Shown: piece after piece, positions 1 through 7,049 of the stretch
Numbering within the stretch: position 1 is the stretch's first letter
How the letters are laid out: every line of letters starts with the position of its first letter
IMG/VR virus record: IMGVR_UViG_3300047564_002155
Span: 1-64,000 of that record
Strand: one strand, 5' to 3'
From: a virus
DNA length: 64,000 nt
The notes under the pieces: generated by a model
What the model was told of the DNA's origin: nothing
Databases searched by the model: none
What the model saw: the letters and a program-made list of their open reading frames with translations, nothing else
Made by a program: the position numbers and the translations under genes

Positions 1-33
1 TACAACGAAACCTTTAACGATAACGAGAAATGA
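1..33 (+). CDS. C-terminal end of an unknown gene cut by the window edge
   Basis: Frame 1 reads ten codons (YNETFNDNEK) to a TGA at 31-33. The next small ORF starts with an ATG overlapping this stop (ATGA), the arrangement used by many gene pairs further on, which is the only support that this is a real gene end. Nothing can be said about function from ten residues. Confidence 0.4.
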   Translation, partial: YNETFNDNEK

Positions 34-122
34 AAGAACAAAATGTGCCGCTACTTATCTTTCTCAAAAAGAAACTCCAATCTATTTTTGGAACAAGCTC
101 TTGGTGGTGGTTTAACTGGTAA
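30..122 (+). CDS. small unknown protein, 30 aa
   Basis: The ATG at 30 overlaps the preceding stop by four bases (ATGA). The product is 30 residues, with a basic centre (LKKKLQ) and a Trp-rich end (WWWFNW). It lies 11 bases before the next start. Coupling to the upstream stop supports translation, but it is short, resembles nothing I recognise and could be chance. Confidence 0.35.
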   Translation: MKEQNVPLLIFLKKKLQSIFGTSSWWWFNW

Positions 123-133
123 ATAAAAAAGAA

Positions 134-319
134 ATGAAAAGACTAATCACCGCTCTGACACTTATTGTAAGTACATCCGCTTGTACCCAATACAATGAAA
201 CATCTGAACCAATTGGGGTTGATACCAATACCGTAGAATTTTTAGATTCAAGTACATTGGAAGGTAACTTTGATGATGACTCGTTTGGTGAAGATACCAC
301 CTTATTTAAAAGCAAATAA
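134..319 (+). CDS. small lipoprotein, 61 aa
   Basis: The first 17 residues form a lipoprotein-type signal: basic start (MKR), hydrophobic stretch (LITALTLIV) and STSAC, with Cys17 as the likely lipidated residue. The mature part of about 44 residues is acidic and Ser/Thr/Asp rich with no recognisable domain. The position -3 residue is Thr rather than the usual Leu/Val, which is tolerated in Bacteroidota. It is followed after one base by the next start, suggesting one transcript. Small phage lipoproteins in other systems block receptors against superinfection; that role here is inference only. Confidence 0.7.
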   Translation: MKRLITALTLIVSTSACTQYNETSEPIGVDTNTVEFLDSSTLEGNFDDDSFGEDTTLFKSK

Positions 320-320
320 A

Positions 321-623
321 ATGAACAAATTTGATATTAAAAAACTAAACGCTCTGATTGAGGTTGCGAAGTCGGATGGGATGTCCTACCGAATGTTTAA
401 ACTTAATGGTGTTTTCTATACTGTATCATATGTAGTAGACCAAACTCAACCTCAAGGTAAAGAGCGGGCTATCTTTATAAAGACTCGTAAGGGTACATCG
501 GAAGGACTAAATAAGTTTTATCTAAATCATACCTATGATTCTTCTTGGGATTCTATCTTTAAGGAGATGTATGATATCTACTTTAAAGAATATCAATCAC
601 GGCGTAATAACGATTTTCAATGA
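321..623 (+). CDS. unknown protein, 100 aa
   Basis: The start at ATG 321, directly after the lipoprotein stop, is preferred over an in-frame ATG at 270 because the longer form would overlap the lipoprotein by 50 bases. The product mixes basic and aromatic residues (MNKFDIKKLN start, Tyr-rich second half) and looks soluble. The stop overlaps the next ATG (ATGA at 620-623). I do not recognise the family. Confidence 0.65.
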   Translation: MNKFDIKKLNALIEVAKSDGMSYRMFKLNGVFYTVSYVVDQTQPQGKERAIFIKTRKGTSEGLNKFYLNHTYDSSWDSIFKEMYDIYFKEYQSRRNNDFQ

Positions 624-700
624 AAATTTTTTTAATATCACTTATAGTTATCACCATCGGATTCGTGGTATGGGTAATCAAGAAAATGGATGACCTATGA
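620..700 (+). CDS. single-pass membrane peptide, 26 aa
   Basis: Both ends are coupled to neighbours: its ATG overlaps the previous stop (ATGA at 620) and its TGA overlaps the dCMP deaminase start (ATGA at 697). The peptide is almost all one hydrophobic helix (IFLISLIVITIGFVVWVI) followed by KKMDDL, giving N-out/C-in or the reverse topology. Such peptides are often missed in annotation. Double coupling plus a clean transmembrane pattern makes translation likely; function is unknown. Confidence 0.6.
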   Translation: MKIFLISLIVITIGFVVWVIKKMDDL

Positions 701-1152
701 ATTGGACTGAATATTTTAGGGGGATTGCACACCAAGTAAAATTAAAGTCAAAAGACATCCGAACTCAAATCGGTGCGGTGGTGGTTGGTAAGGACAACGA
801 AATCCTATCCACGGGCTACAATTCATTTCCACGAGGGATTAACGATGAGTTGGATTGGAGACAGGAACGACCCGAGAAATATTATTGGTTTGAGCACGCA
901 GAACGCAACGCAATCTACAACGCAGCACGAATTGGTGTATCGCTAAAAGATTCTACTATGTATCTTACTTGTGGTATATCGTGTTCGGATTGTACTCGTG
1001 GAATCATCAATTCAGGAATCAAAAGGGTTTACCTTGAAAAGGGTGGTGGTGCTCAAGGAGTGTTGTGGGATGAACACGAAAAGAGGTCAGTTGAAATGTT
1101 TAAAGAAGCCGGAGTGGAGATTGTATTTTACGATGAGATTTGTAAAAAGTAA
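697..1152 (+). CDS. deoxycytidylate (dCMP) deaminase
   Basis: Zinc-dependent cytidine/dCMP deaminase family, 151 aa, the usual size. The zinc site is visible as H67-A-E69 and the C96-x-x-C99 pair (ISCSDC). The usual Pro before the first Cys of PCxxC is replaced by Ser. In this family Glu is the proton shuttle and His plus two Cys bind zinc. The enzyme converts dCMP to dUMP, feeding dTMP synthesis during phage DNA replication, as T4 gene cd does. The start overlaps the stop of the membrane peptide by four bases. A related tRNA/riboflavin-type deaminase is possible but less likely in a phage of this type. Confidence 0.88.
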   Translation: MNWTEYFRGIAHQVKLKSKDIRTQIGAVVVGKDNEILSTGYNSFPRGINDELDWRQERPEKYYWFEHAERNAIYNAARIGVSLKDSTMYLTCGISCSDCTRGIINSGIKRVYLEKGGGAQGVLWDEHEKRSVEMFKEAGVEIVFYDEICKK

Positions 1153-1165
1153 ATACTATTTATTA
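1153..1165 (+). promoter_or_regulatory. candidate late promoter motif
   Basis: TACTATTTATTA lies about 40 bases before the DUF2589 gene. Similar ATAYTTATTA-like words stand before several structural genes in the window. No Bacteroidota -33/-7 promoter is seen here. Assignment is by recurrence only. Confidence 0.35.
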
Positions 1166-1203
1166 GGGTAGATATTTACAAACAATTTTTAAAAAGGAAA
1201 CAT

Positions 1204-1803
1204 ATGGCAATTTCAGACCAATTTAAGGGACTTCCAATTGAAGACCTTATCGTGCAACCATTAGTTGGAATGGCCAAAGGTCAAGCCCAACTAAATGATG
1301 TTACTTGGAGATACATCTCTGAAGTAGCATTTGAAAAAGATGAGAAAACTGGTAAGTCTTCAACAAGATTTCTTGATGTTCAGTTAAATCGTTATGTAAC
1401 TAATCCTGATTCAGGAGAACAAGAGTTACAACAAATCAACTCAATGGTTCCGATGTTACCATTAGTACCACTACCAGCATTAGCTATCACATCTGCTGAT
1501 GTTGAGTTCACTATGGAGATTCAACAATCTTCTACTGAAAAAGACACATCAAGTTCAGAAGCATCTTTTGCTGCATCTGCTCAAGGTGGTTTCTGGGGTA
1601 TGAAATACAAGGCGTCTATGTCTGGTAAAGTTGCAACCTCAAGAGAAAATACTCGTTCAACTGACAATTCTGCGAAATACAATGTAAAAGTACACGCTGA
1701 ACAATTACCTGCTACTGAAGGTATGTTGAAATTGTCTGATATGTTGAATATGATGATGGAACCAAGCATTGTTGCACAAGCGGACAATAACAACGCTAAC
1801 TAA
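1204..1803 (+). CDS. DUF2589-family protein
   Basis: 199 aa. Residues 1-25 (DLIVQPLVGMAKGQAQLN) and the block VPMLPLVPLPALAITSADVEF near 84-104 match the DUF2589 pattern of an amphipathic N-terminal helix and a beta strand pair, followed by a Ser/Thr-rich segment and a closing strand and helix. The family's function is not established. A clear Shine-Dalgarno-like AAAAAGGA precedes the ATG, unusual for early genes here. It heads a cassette with a second DUF2589-like gene, a membrane protein and a zinc ribbon. Family assignment is from memory of the motif. Confidence 0.7.
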   Translation: MAISDQFKGLPIEDLIVQPLVGMAKGQAQLNDVTWRYISEVAFEKDEKTGKSSTRFLDVQLNRYVTNPDSGEQELQQINSMVPMLPLVPLPALAITSADVEFTMEIQQSSTEKDTSSSEASFAASAQGGFWGMKYKASMSGKVATSRENTRSTDNSAKYNVKVHAEQLPATEGMLKLSDMLNMMMEPSIVAQADNNNAN

Positions 1804-1806
1804 TAA

Positions 1807-1838
1807 TTTGGATATATAAAATATTTTTTGTATATTTG
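1807..1838 (+). promoter_or_regulatory. Bacteroidota-type promoter
   Basis: TTTG at 1807-1810, 20-nt spacer, TATATTTG at 1831-1838. This matches the -33 TTG and -7 TANNTTTG consensus of the primary sigma factor of Bacteroidota. It would drive the second DUF2589-like gene, the membrane protein and the zinc ribbon. Confidence 0.8.
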
Positions 1839-1859
1839 TTTATTAAAAAGTTACGCTAA

Positions 1860-2351
1860 ATGGCAAAAGTCAATTTAGAGGAACTATTGGGTGGTCTCCA
1901 AGAGGCCGCCCAAGTAGTTCTCTCAATACAAGAACGACAACACATCAATACGTTGTCAAAGTATTTTGATGAGGATGGAACTCCCATCACCCAAATTTTT
2001 AAAATTGGCGATTCGGAAGTGGCAGTTCCACTTTATATCCTAGCAGACCATTCTTCAGTAGGATTAGATGAATTAGACATTGAATTTCAAGCAAGATTAT
2101 TGCCGGGTGGAGAAACTCCATCAGAACTCAAAAAAAACTTATTACCTATTTTTGAAAGACAAAAACAAAAAGGTAATGCGCAATATAAACATCAGATTTC
2201 AAACATATCCGTTGATGGTGATACTCCCAACAAAGATGGTGTAGCAACTATTAAAATTAAATTTAAAAAAGATAACAAGCCCGAAGCGGTATCACGCTTG
2301 GTAGATATGTTGATTAATCAAATGAATGACCCAAATCACAAATTGAAATGA
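1860..2351 (+). CDS. second DUF2589-like protein
   Basis: 163 aa. It mirrors its upstream neighbour: an N-terminal helix (LEELLGGLQEAAQVVLSI), a strand pair VAVPLYILADHSSVGLDEL followed by DIEFQARL, a charged loop, and a C-terminal helix ending LVDMLINQMNDP, comparable to LSDMLNMMMEP in the first protein. It is therefore likely a paralogue or partner subunit. It lies behind its own promoter and overlaps the next start by four bases. Biochemical role unknown. Confidence 0.6.
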   Translation: MAKVNLEELLGGLQEAAQVVLSIQERQHINTLSKYFDEDGTPITQIFKIGDSEVAVPLYILADHSSVGLDELDIEFQARLLPGGETPSELKKNLLPIFERQKQKGNAQYKHQISNISVDGDTPNKDGVATIKIKFKKDNKPEAVSRLVDMLINQMNDPNHKLK

Positions 2352-2623
2352 TACCTGAATTAGAATTACCAAATTCAAAAAAGAAAAAAGAAGAACCACA
2401 AAAAATGAAAAACATTTCACCAGACCAACATAGAAAAAGGTTAGGTATTTTCATAACCTCTATTTTTGCATTCACTTTAGGATTTATTTTCTTTGAGTTA
2501 CAACAAGAACAAAAGCTTGATGGTGAGTGGAAAGAACTAATTCTTGTTTTAATTGGCGCCCTTATTGGTAATTTTGGAAAAGTGGTTGATTTTTGGTTTC
2601 ATCACAAACAAGACCAAGAATAA
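2348..2623 (+). CDS. two-helix membrane protein
   Basis: 91 aa. A lysine-rich cytoplasmic head (residues 11-34) precedes a first membrane helix (LGIFITSIFAFTLGFIFF) and a second (LILVLIGALIGNFGKVV), closing with FWFHHKQDQE. The topology resembles small phage holin-like or membrane-anchoring proteins, but the company of DUF2589 genes rather than lysis genes argues against calling it a holin. Start overlaps the upstream stop (ATGA), so it is translated with the DUF2589-like protein. Confidence 0.6.
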   Translation: MIPELELPNSKKKKEEPQKMKNISPDQHRKRLGIFITSIFAFTLGFIFFELQQEQKLDGEWKELILVLIGALIGNFGKVVDFWFHHKQDQE

Positions 2624-2835
2624 TGCCGCTACCTTGTCCAGGATGTAGACAACCCCTTGGAATGGACCTTGACTTTATTGTAAAAAATCCTATATCAGTA
2701 TGTCCACATTGTGGGGTGATTATGAATTTTACTGCTGATAATAACGTAGTAGCTGATTATAGAAGAGCATTGTCTGATATTGAATCTATCAAAACAAAGT
2801 ACAAAGACATAGCTAAATTTGGTGCAAAAACTTAA
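2623..2835 (+). CDS. zinc-ribbon protein, 70 aa
   Basis: The start is taken at ATG 2623, one base into the upstream stop (TAATG). Residues 4-30 contain two Cys pairs, CPGC and CPHC, the signature of a zinc ribbon; the rest is a charged helix (ALSDIESIKTKYKDIAKFG). It closes the DUF2589 cassette and is followed by a terminator. Zinc ribbons of this size often mediate protein or nucleic acid contacts; the partner is unknown. Confidence 0.65.
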   Translation: MPLPCPGCRQPLGMDLDFIVKNPISVCPHCGVIMNFTADNNVVADYRRALSDIESIKTKYKDIAKFGAKT

Positions 2836-2850
2836 CAATTTCTTAACATT

Positions 2851-2877
2851 GAGGGCTTGACACAAGTCCTCTTTTTT
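2851..2877 (+). terminator. rho-independent terminator fused to a promoter
   Basis: GAGGGCTTG (2851-2859) pairs with CAAGTCCTC (2863-2871), nine pairs including one G-U, three-base loop, then six T. It ends the DUF2589 cassette. The TTG in the upstream arm doubles as a promoter -33 element. Confidence 0.85.
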
Positions 2878-2887
2878 ATTATCTTTA
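2857..2887 (+). promoter_or_regulatory. promoter embedded in the terminator
   Basis: TTG at 2857-2859 inside the hairpin, exactly 20 nt, then TATCTTTA at 2880-2887. An upstream block TTAACAATTTCTTAACATT (2832-2850) is shared with other promoters of the window. It would drive the small-gene operon from 2902. Confidence 0.75.
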
Positions 2888-2901
2888 CTATGTAATAAGA
2901 A

Positions 2902-3153
2902 ATGAGTGTTATGAGAAAGTTACTAAAAATCCAAAAGTCTAACAAGGTCATCAACGGAATGAATTGTTTTGAACTCCTTGAGGCGGGAAAAGTTGTGGGG
3001 ACTTTTGTCTCTGAAGAAAAAGCCAGAATCGCCTTGGGTAAGCGTAGGTTCTACAACCACGGTGAAAAATCCGCAGCAATAGGTGGGTTTGCTCCTGATG
3101 TGTTGATGATGCACAAAATTATGGGCGGTTTTTCTGAAATTGATGGAATCTAA
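2902..3153 (+). CDS. unknown protein, 83 aa
   Basis: First gene after the terminator-promoter. The start may be ATG 2902 or ATG 2911; the latter carries the GTTATG context seen at neighbouring starts. The product has a basic N-terminus, an FELLEAGKVVGTF strand pair, a basic patch (LGKRRFYNHGEK) and a glycine-rich end. No family recognised. Confidence 0.65.
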   Translation: MSVMRKLLKIQKSNKVINGMNCFELLEAGKVVGTFVSEEKARIALGKRRFYNHGEKSAAIGGFAPDVLMMHKIMGGFSEIDGI

Positions 3154-3167
3154 TAAATAAAAAAGTT

Positions 3168-3386
3168 ATGACCGAAAAAGAAATACTAATTGAGTTGCTT
3201 AAGTTTAATGAACTACAACTCAAATTGCTAGCAGAGCAAATCAACGATACGGATGTTATAATAAGTGAAAACACTGTTGATTTCCTTAATCGGATTTCTT
3301 TGTTAGCTTCCAACATTTCAGAAGAATTGATGGAAGTACATAAAGTAAGTAATGATGAGTTAATTGAAATATTAGAAAAGTTATGA
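3168..3386 (+). CDS. small acidic helical protein, 72 aa
   Basis: Predominantly helical with leucine heptads (LLKFNELQLKLLAEQI and LIEILEKL), net acidic, no membrane segment. Preceded by AAAAAAGTTATG, the recurrent start context of this block, and overlapping the next gene by four bases (ATGA). Function unknown. Confidence 0.65.
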   Translation: MTEKEILIELLKFNELQLKLLAEQINDTDVIISENTVDFLNRISLLASNISEELMEVHKVSNDELIEILEKL

Positions 3387-3688
3387 AAAAAGTTATTAGA
3401 GATGGTATGGTAGGTGTATTGGTATCACCTGGTTTTGGTGGTGGGTTCTCAACTTGGGGTTACCCAACTGAAGCAATCTTTGACCCACACCTAATTTATT
3501 TGGTAGAAACCCGAAAGGAAGATGAGATACTTGAATACTGCGAAACCAAGTGGCCAGACCAATACTCTGGTGGTGTTGAAGATTTGGTAGTACGATGGAT
3601 ACCTGAAGGTTCGGAGTTTGTTATTGAAGAATACGATGGGGCTGAATCGTTGATGTTGAAAGAAGAGTATAATTGGATAACCGCATAA
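3383..3688 (+). CDS. small conserved phage-type protein with SPGFGGGFSTWG motif
   Basis: 101 aa. The motif VLVSPGFGGGFSTWG (residues 12-26) followed by a FDPHLIYLVE segment recurs, to my recollection, in small phage and bacterial proteins of unknown function. Soluble, acidic C-terminal half. Its ATG overlaps the previous stop and is preceded by AAAAGTT. Confidence 0.65.
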   Translation: MKKVIRDGMVGVLVSPGFGGGFSTWGYPTEAIFDPHLIYLVETRKEDEILEYCETKWPDQYSGGVEDLVVRWIPEGSEFVIEEYDGAESLMLKEEYNWITA

Positions 3689-3692
3689 AGTT

Positions 3693-4016
3693 ATGAAAAA
3701 TTTTATTAATAAGAAAGTATTAGTTACTACACAAGGTTGGTTCTATGGTAAGGATGGAAGGTCATATAAGGGGGTTCACGGAACCCTAAAGGCCATTCAC
3801 GAAGCTGGTAAAACACTTGGGTTTATACCTAACCGAGCACACGCTAACTGGTTTATAGAAATAGGTGAAATGGTAATTATGGGATGTCAAGTAATGTATA
3901 TTGTTGAATGTGAAACCATACATACTGGTAATGTTACCGATTGGACAACCGAAGGTCAAAGTGAAACTGGTATAAAGGAATATGAACGCCCAACAGCTAT
4001 TTATATGGTATCCTAA
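3693..4016 (+). CDS. unknown protein, 107 aa
   Basis: Starts with AAAGTTATG four bases after the previous stop. The central stretch VHGTLKAIHEAGKTLGFIP and the following NWFIEIGEMVIMG suggest a compact alpha/beta fold; no catalytic motif is evident. Part of the operon from 2902. Confidence 0.65.
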   Translation: MKNFINKKVLVTTQGWFYGKDGRSYKGVHGTLKAIHEAGKTLGFIPNRAHANWFIEIGEMVIMGCQVMYIVECETIHTGNVTDWTTEGQSETGIKEYERPTAIYMVS

Positions 4017-4048
4017 AAATTACAACCAACCAACACAAATAAAAAGTT

Positions 4049-4675
4049 ATGAACAAGAATAGTAAATTTTTTACTCCTCCTCCTAAACCAACTCTTAAAG
4101 AGAGATTGGAGGATTTGAAGTACACCATCCTATTTTGGAAAGGTCGTAAGATGAAGTATATCACCACTCGTAATTTGGAATGGAGTGATATTCGTTATAT
4201 CTTCTTTCCATCCAAATTGGACAAGTATGGATACCTAAACATCACATTCTATAAGGATAATGAATTTACTAAAGCACTTATGCCGCTGGTATTAGCAATG
4301 GATTACGAAGCAAAACCTTGGTGGTGTCCTCGTTGGTTCCTACGATTCCTTCACGTTTTCGGAAACGATAAATCATTGGTTAGGGTTCGTAATCGTAGAC
4401 TACACAACCTACACCGAAAACTTACCAAAGGTATCTTATTTTGGGATTGGAAAACAAAGTGGTATGACTATGATTTGAGAATCTCCATTTCAGGTCCCGC
4501 ACACTTACACAATCTAGCAAGTTGGATTGAGAATGGATTTTACAAAAAAGGATATCAGAACGAACTGATTCAAAAAATCAAAAAGATTGACCCCAACGCT
4601 AGTACAAATATTATTAGTATAGACTATTTAGAGAAACAATTAAAGGAGTTAGAAAATGGTAAAGCGGAAGAGTAA
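4049..4675 (+). CDS. unknown basic Trp-rich protein, 208 aa
   Basis: Preceded by AAAAAGTTATG. A proline/lysine-rich N-terminus leads into a body with many aromatic residues (KPWWCPRWFLRFLHVFG near 90-106) and basic clusters (VRNRRLHNLHRKL), then a helical C-terminus. The pattern would suit a nucleic-acid- or membrane-surface-binding protein, but no family is recognised. It overlaps the next gene by 20 bases. Confidence 0.65.
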   Translation: MNKNSKFFTPPPKPTLKERLEDLKYTILFWKGRKMKYITTRNLEWSDIRYIFFPSKLDKYGYLNITFYKDNEFTKALMPLVLAMDYEAKPWWCPRWFLRFLHVFGNDKSLVRVRNRRLHNLHRKLTKGILFWDWKTKWYDYDLRISISGPAHLHNLASWIENGFYKKGYQNELIQKIKKIDPNASTNIISIDYLEKQLKELENGKAEE

Positions 4676-4943
4676 ACAAGAAAAGCACGCAGAGTTTATG
4701 CAAGATGTAATCAACAAAATGTTTGAGATTGCAGGACACGAAGTAACTTACGATGACATCAAAGATAGAAAAGATGATTGGTTCACTCAATGGACTATGA
4801 CTGAAGCTCAGAATGATGAGTGGCAAGAATGGGGTATTGAAGAAATCCGTAAACGATTCCGATACAATAAGGAATGGGCTAAAAAAGAAATGGGTATGAT
4901 TTCCCTAATGTGGGGATTAAAATTTAGTGATTTTAAAATCTAA
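4656..4943 (+). CDS. unknown charged helical protein, 95 aa
   Basis: Basic N-terminus (MVKRKSKQEKH) followed by Trp-rich helices (WFTQWTMTEAQNDEWQEWG) and a C-terminal LMWGLK motif. The compact helical layout is reminiscent of small conserved phage proteins, but I cannot name the family. The 20-base overlap with the gene before indicates translational coupling. Confidence 0.65.
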   Translation: MVKRKSKQEKHAEFMQDVINKMFEIAGHEVTYDDIKDRKDDWFTQWTMTEAQNDEWQEWGIEEIRKRFRYNKEWAKKEMGMISLMWGLKFSDFKI

Positions 4944-4947
4944 TAAA

Positions 4948-5022
4948 ATGGTATTTGGTATTATAGTTGTAGTCTTATTATGGGCTATCCTAAAACAACT
5001 ACAACGAAACGAAAAACGCTGA
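4948..5022 (+). CDS. single-pass membrane peptide, 24 aa
   Basis: ATG at 4948 four bases after the previous stop. Residues 2-16 are one hydrophobic helix (VFGIIVVVLLWAILK), followed by a basic tail (QLQRNEKR), predicting the tail in the cytoplasm. It fills the gap exactly to the phosphatase start at 5024. Similar in design to the 26-aa peptide at 620. Confidence 0.55.
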   Translation: MVFGIIVVVLLWAILKQLQRNEKR

Positions 5023-5023
5023 T

Positions 5024-5779
5024 ATGAAAACTTTATTATTGGGAGATACCCACGGAAGAACTTATTGGAAAGACATCATCAAAAAAGAAACACCTGATAG
5101 GGTTATTTTTATTGGTGATTACTTTGACTCATTCAATATTCCTGCGGTATCCCAAATCCAAAACTTTAAGGATATTATTGAATTCAAAGAAAATACTGAC
5201 ATTGAGGTAGTAATGTTGATTGGAAACCACGACCATCACTATTTGAGTGATGAAACTTATAGTGGATTTCAACCCGCAGCAAAATGGGATATCAACGACC
5301 TACTTACTAAAAATATGAATCACCTTCAAGTTGGATATTCATTTGATGATATCTTATGTACTCACGCTGGGGTAAGTCCTGTTTGGATGGATGATATGTT
5401 TGGCTGGAATGGTTGGAGTTCAGATAATTTAGTCCAACTAATCAACGACCTATACAAATACAAACCACGAAGCTTTAACTTTTCTCATATGGGATACGAC
5501 CCATATGGAAACCATCCATCACAAGGACCTATGTGGATTAGACCGGCTGCGTTGATGAAATCAAACAAAGGTGACAATGGATTAAAGAAAAAGTTTATTC
5601 AAGTGGTTGGTCACACCCAAGTGAATAGTATCTTTGATTCAGTCACCGCATACGAAAAATCAATGGGTAGTAGATACTTACTGATTGACGCATTGGACAG
5701 TGGTGGATATGTATATCACATTGATGGAAAATTCTATCCAGATGTAATACCCTTGGTAGAAAAAAATAATAAAATTTGA
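5024..5779 (+). CDS. PPP-type metallophosphatase
   Basis: Calcineurin-like metallophosphoesterase, 251 aa. Motifs in order: GDTHG with D8 and H10, GDYFDS with D32, GNHD with N68-H69-D70, a later THAG and VVGHTQ, all metal ligands of the PPP family (bis-tetraphosphatase and Ser/Thr phosphatase relatives such as lambda PPase). The substrate could be a phosphoprotein or a dinucleoside polyphosphate; the sequence does not decide. It follows the 24-aa membrane peptide by one base and ends the operon before a promoter. Confidence 0.85.
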   Translation: MKTLLLGDTHGRTYWKDIIKKETPDRVIFIGDYFDSFNIPAVSQIQNFKDIIEFKENTDIEVVMLIGNHDHHYLSDETYSGFQPAAKWDINDLLTKNMNHLQVGYSFDDILCTHAGVSPVWMDDMFGWNGWSSDNLVQLINDLYKYKPRSFNFSHMGYDPYGNHPSQGPMWIRPAALMKSNKGDNGLKKKFIQVVGHTQVNSIFDSVTAYEKSMGSRYLLIDALDSGGYVYHIDGKFYPDVIPLVEKNNKI

Positions 5780-5788
5780 TATGAAGGC

Positions 5789-5819
5789 TTGTTTTAATGA
5801 AAAAAAATTCGTATATTAG
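5789..5819 (+). promoter_or_regulatory. promoter for a nearly leaderless transcript
   Basis: TTG 5789-5791, 20-nt spacer, TATATTAG 5812-5819. The spacing matches the other promoters; the last bases of the -7 element differ (TTAG for TTTG). The first ATG downstream is at 5824, so the 5' leader would be a few bases at most. Confidence 0.6.
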
Positions 5820-5823
5820 AACT

Positions 5824-5982
5824 ATGAAAATTAAACACATCCAATTTGAGCGATTCAACCAATGGGGTCAAATGTACCCTCTACCTACAATTCGTGTTAC
5901 CCACACACTAAAATTGTACGGATGGTACACCATTGAGTTTATTTGGTTTAATAGGGGATTATCTATAAATATTTTTGTATAA
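5824..5982 (+). CDS. unknown protein, 52 aa
   Basis: ATG 5824 is chosen over an in-frame ATG at 5797 because the latter lies inside the promoter spacer. The product is aromatic-rich (RFNQWGQMYP, YGWYTIEFIWF) and ends in a beta-like stretch. No family recognised. Confidence 0.55.
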   Translation: MKIKHIQFERFNQWGQMYPLPTIRVTHTLKLYGWYTIEFIWFNRGLSINIFV

Positions 5983-5985
5983 GCT

Positions 5986-6150
5986 ATGGAAGAAATCAAA
6001 GAAATGCTAATGAAAATCTCCGACCAATTAGAACGGATGGTTGGAGTATTGGAACGTGCTGAAGAAAAGACAAACAAACCTACCAAGTGGGTTAAAGTTA
6101 AAGATGTTCCAAAAGAATTGTTAACTGACGCAGGAAGAGACCCACGATGA
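5986..6150 (+). CDS. unknown small coiled-coil protein, 54 aa
   Basis: ATG at 5986, three bases after the previous stop; TGA overlaps the next ATG (6147-6150). Residues 1-30 form a charged amphipathic helix (MEEIKEMLMKISDQLERM), followed by a basic WVKVKDVPKELL segment. The coupling on its 3' side supports translation. Function unknown. Confidence 0.6.
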   Translation: MEEIKEMLMKISDQLERMVGVLERAEEKTNKPTKWVKVKDVPKELLTDAGRDPR

Positions 6151-6335
6151 AAACGCCAAAATACAAAATCCTAAAATATCAAGAAACCCAAAGTGGTACG
6201 ATAGTAGGACATTATGTAAATGATTCCGAAGGAATTGCAGTAGAATGGTCTAATAAGGAAGATGCAGAGAGAGTTGCAGAACTATTCCAAACAAATTCCG
6301 TTCACGGATACCTTTATAGGGTTATGGAAATCTGA
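6147..6335 (+). CDS. unknown protein, 62 aa
   Basis: ATG overlaps the previous stop by four bases. The protein has a lysine-rich start, a short beta-rich core (GTIVGHYVNDSEGIAVEW) and a helix (KEDAERVAELFQ) typical of small modifier-like phage proteins. No family recognised. Confidence 0.6.
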   Translation: MKTPKYKILKYQETQSGTIVGHYVNDSEGIAVEWSNKEDAERVAELFQTNSVHGYLYRVMEI

Positions 6336-6371
6336 ATGGTTAGCACCTGCTGACATTTAAAAAAATTGATT

Positions 6372-6632
6372 ATGAATAAAATCTCCGAATCCCACCTCCG
6401 CTCATTAGGTTTTCAGAAAGAAGTAGTTCCTATTGATGAAAGTGGTTATGAAAAAGACTTTTACTACTATTCAGTAGATATAAACCATCTTACTCTGATT
6501 ACTGAAGCAGATGATGAAATCGTAGACAATCAATGGTCAGTCAGTATTATGGAAAGTGGATTAGAAAAAATCTACGACTTGGATGATTTGACACGATTGT
6601 TACATCTACTAAAAAAATACGAAGTAAAATGA
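6372..6632 (+). CDS. unknown acidic protein, 86 aa
   Basis: Start taken at ATG 6372 (a TTG six bases upstream is in frame but less likely). Acidic, with a HLRSLGF start, alternating strands (FYYYSVDI, HLTLITEADDE, WSVSIMES) and a leucine-rich C-terminal helix, a pattern common in small phage proteins of unknown role. The last codons overlap the next ATG (ATGA). Confidence 0.6.
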   Translation: MNKISESHLRSLGFQKEVVPIDESGYEKDFYYYSVDINHLTLITEADDEIVDNQWSVSIMESGLEKIYDLDDLTRLLHLLKKYEVK

Positions 6633-6877
6633 TATTTGTAGATGGATACGATTCTGCAATCCTTGGAATGGATACGGAATACCAAAGAGTTGTATACTCT
6701 AAATCAAAAATGGTTGATGTTTTAATTGGGGATGGGTTATCTGAATCCGATGCATTAGAATGGTTAGAATACAACGTATGGAATACTTATGTAGGAGAAC
6801 ATACGCCAATCTTTTTACACGAGTTGACAAAAGAAGATATCCAAGAATGGGTTGATAGAGATGAAGAAATTCTTTAA
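6629..6877 (+). CDS. unknown acidic protein, 82 aa
   Basis: Coupled to the gene before (ATGA). Acidic helical protein with SKSKMVDVLIGDGLSESDA and ALEWLEYNVW segments. A frequent type of small phage protein (a helix followed by EWLEYNV) but without known function. Overlaps the next small ORF by 17 bases. Confidence 0.6.
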   Translation: MIFVDGYDSAILGMDTEYQRVVYSKSKMVDVLIGDGLSESDALEWLEYNVWNTYVGEHTPIFLHELTKEDIQEWVDRDEEIL

Positions 6878-6947
6878 GTACCTTATGTGGTTGGAAGGAG
6901 AACGAATCAAGATTATGATTCATTGTGGTAGACCAACCTCTATCTAA
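6861..6947 (+). CDS. possible small basic protein, 28 aa
   Basis: ATG 6861 lies in the end of the previous gene; product is basic with a hydrophobic start (MKKFFKYLMWLEG) and a Cys near the end. The overlap style matches the neighbourhood, but the ORF is short. After it, 6948-7049 holds no gene that I can see; it is locally richer in G and C (about 6955-7000). Confidence 0.35.
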   Translation: MKKFFKYLMWLEGERIKIMIHCGRPTSI

Positions 6948-7049
6948 CCCCCTCCAAGCTATCAAGCGATAAAGCAGACAGGCACCACGGGCAAACGGGC
7001 GGAATGGCAAATTCCTTTACACACCAAAAAATTTTTAAAGTTATACACG

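Noticed and set aside
2348-2623. Holin call for the two-helix membrane protein
   Set aside because: Size and topology fit, but the context is DUF2589 genes and no endolysin lies nearby.
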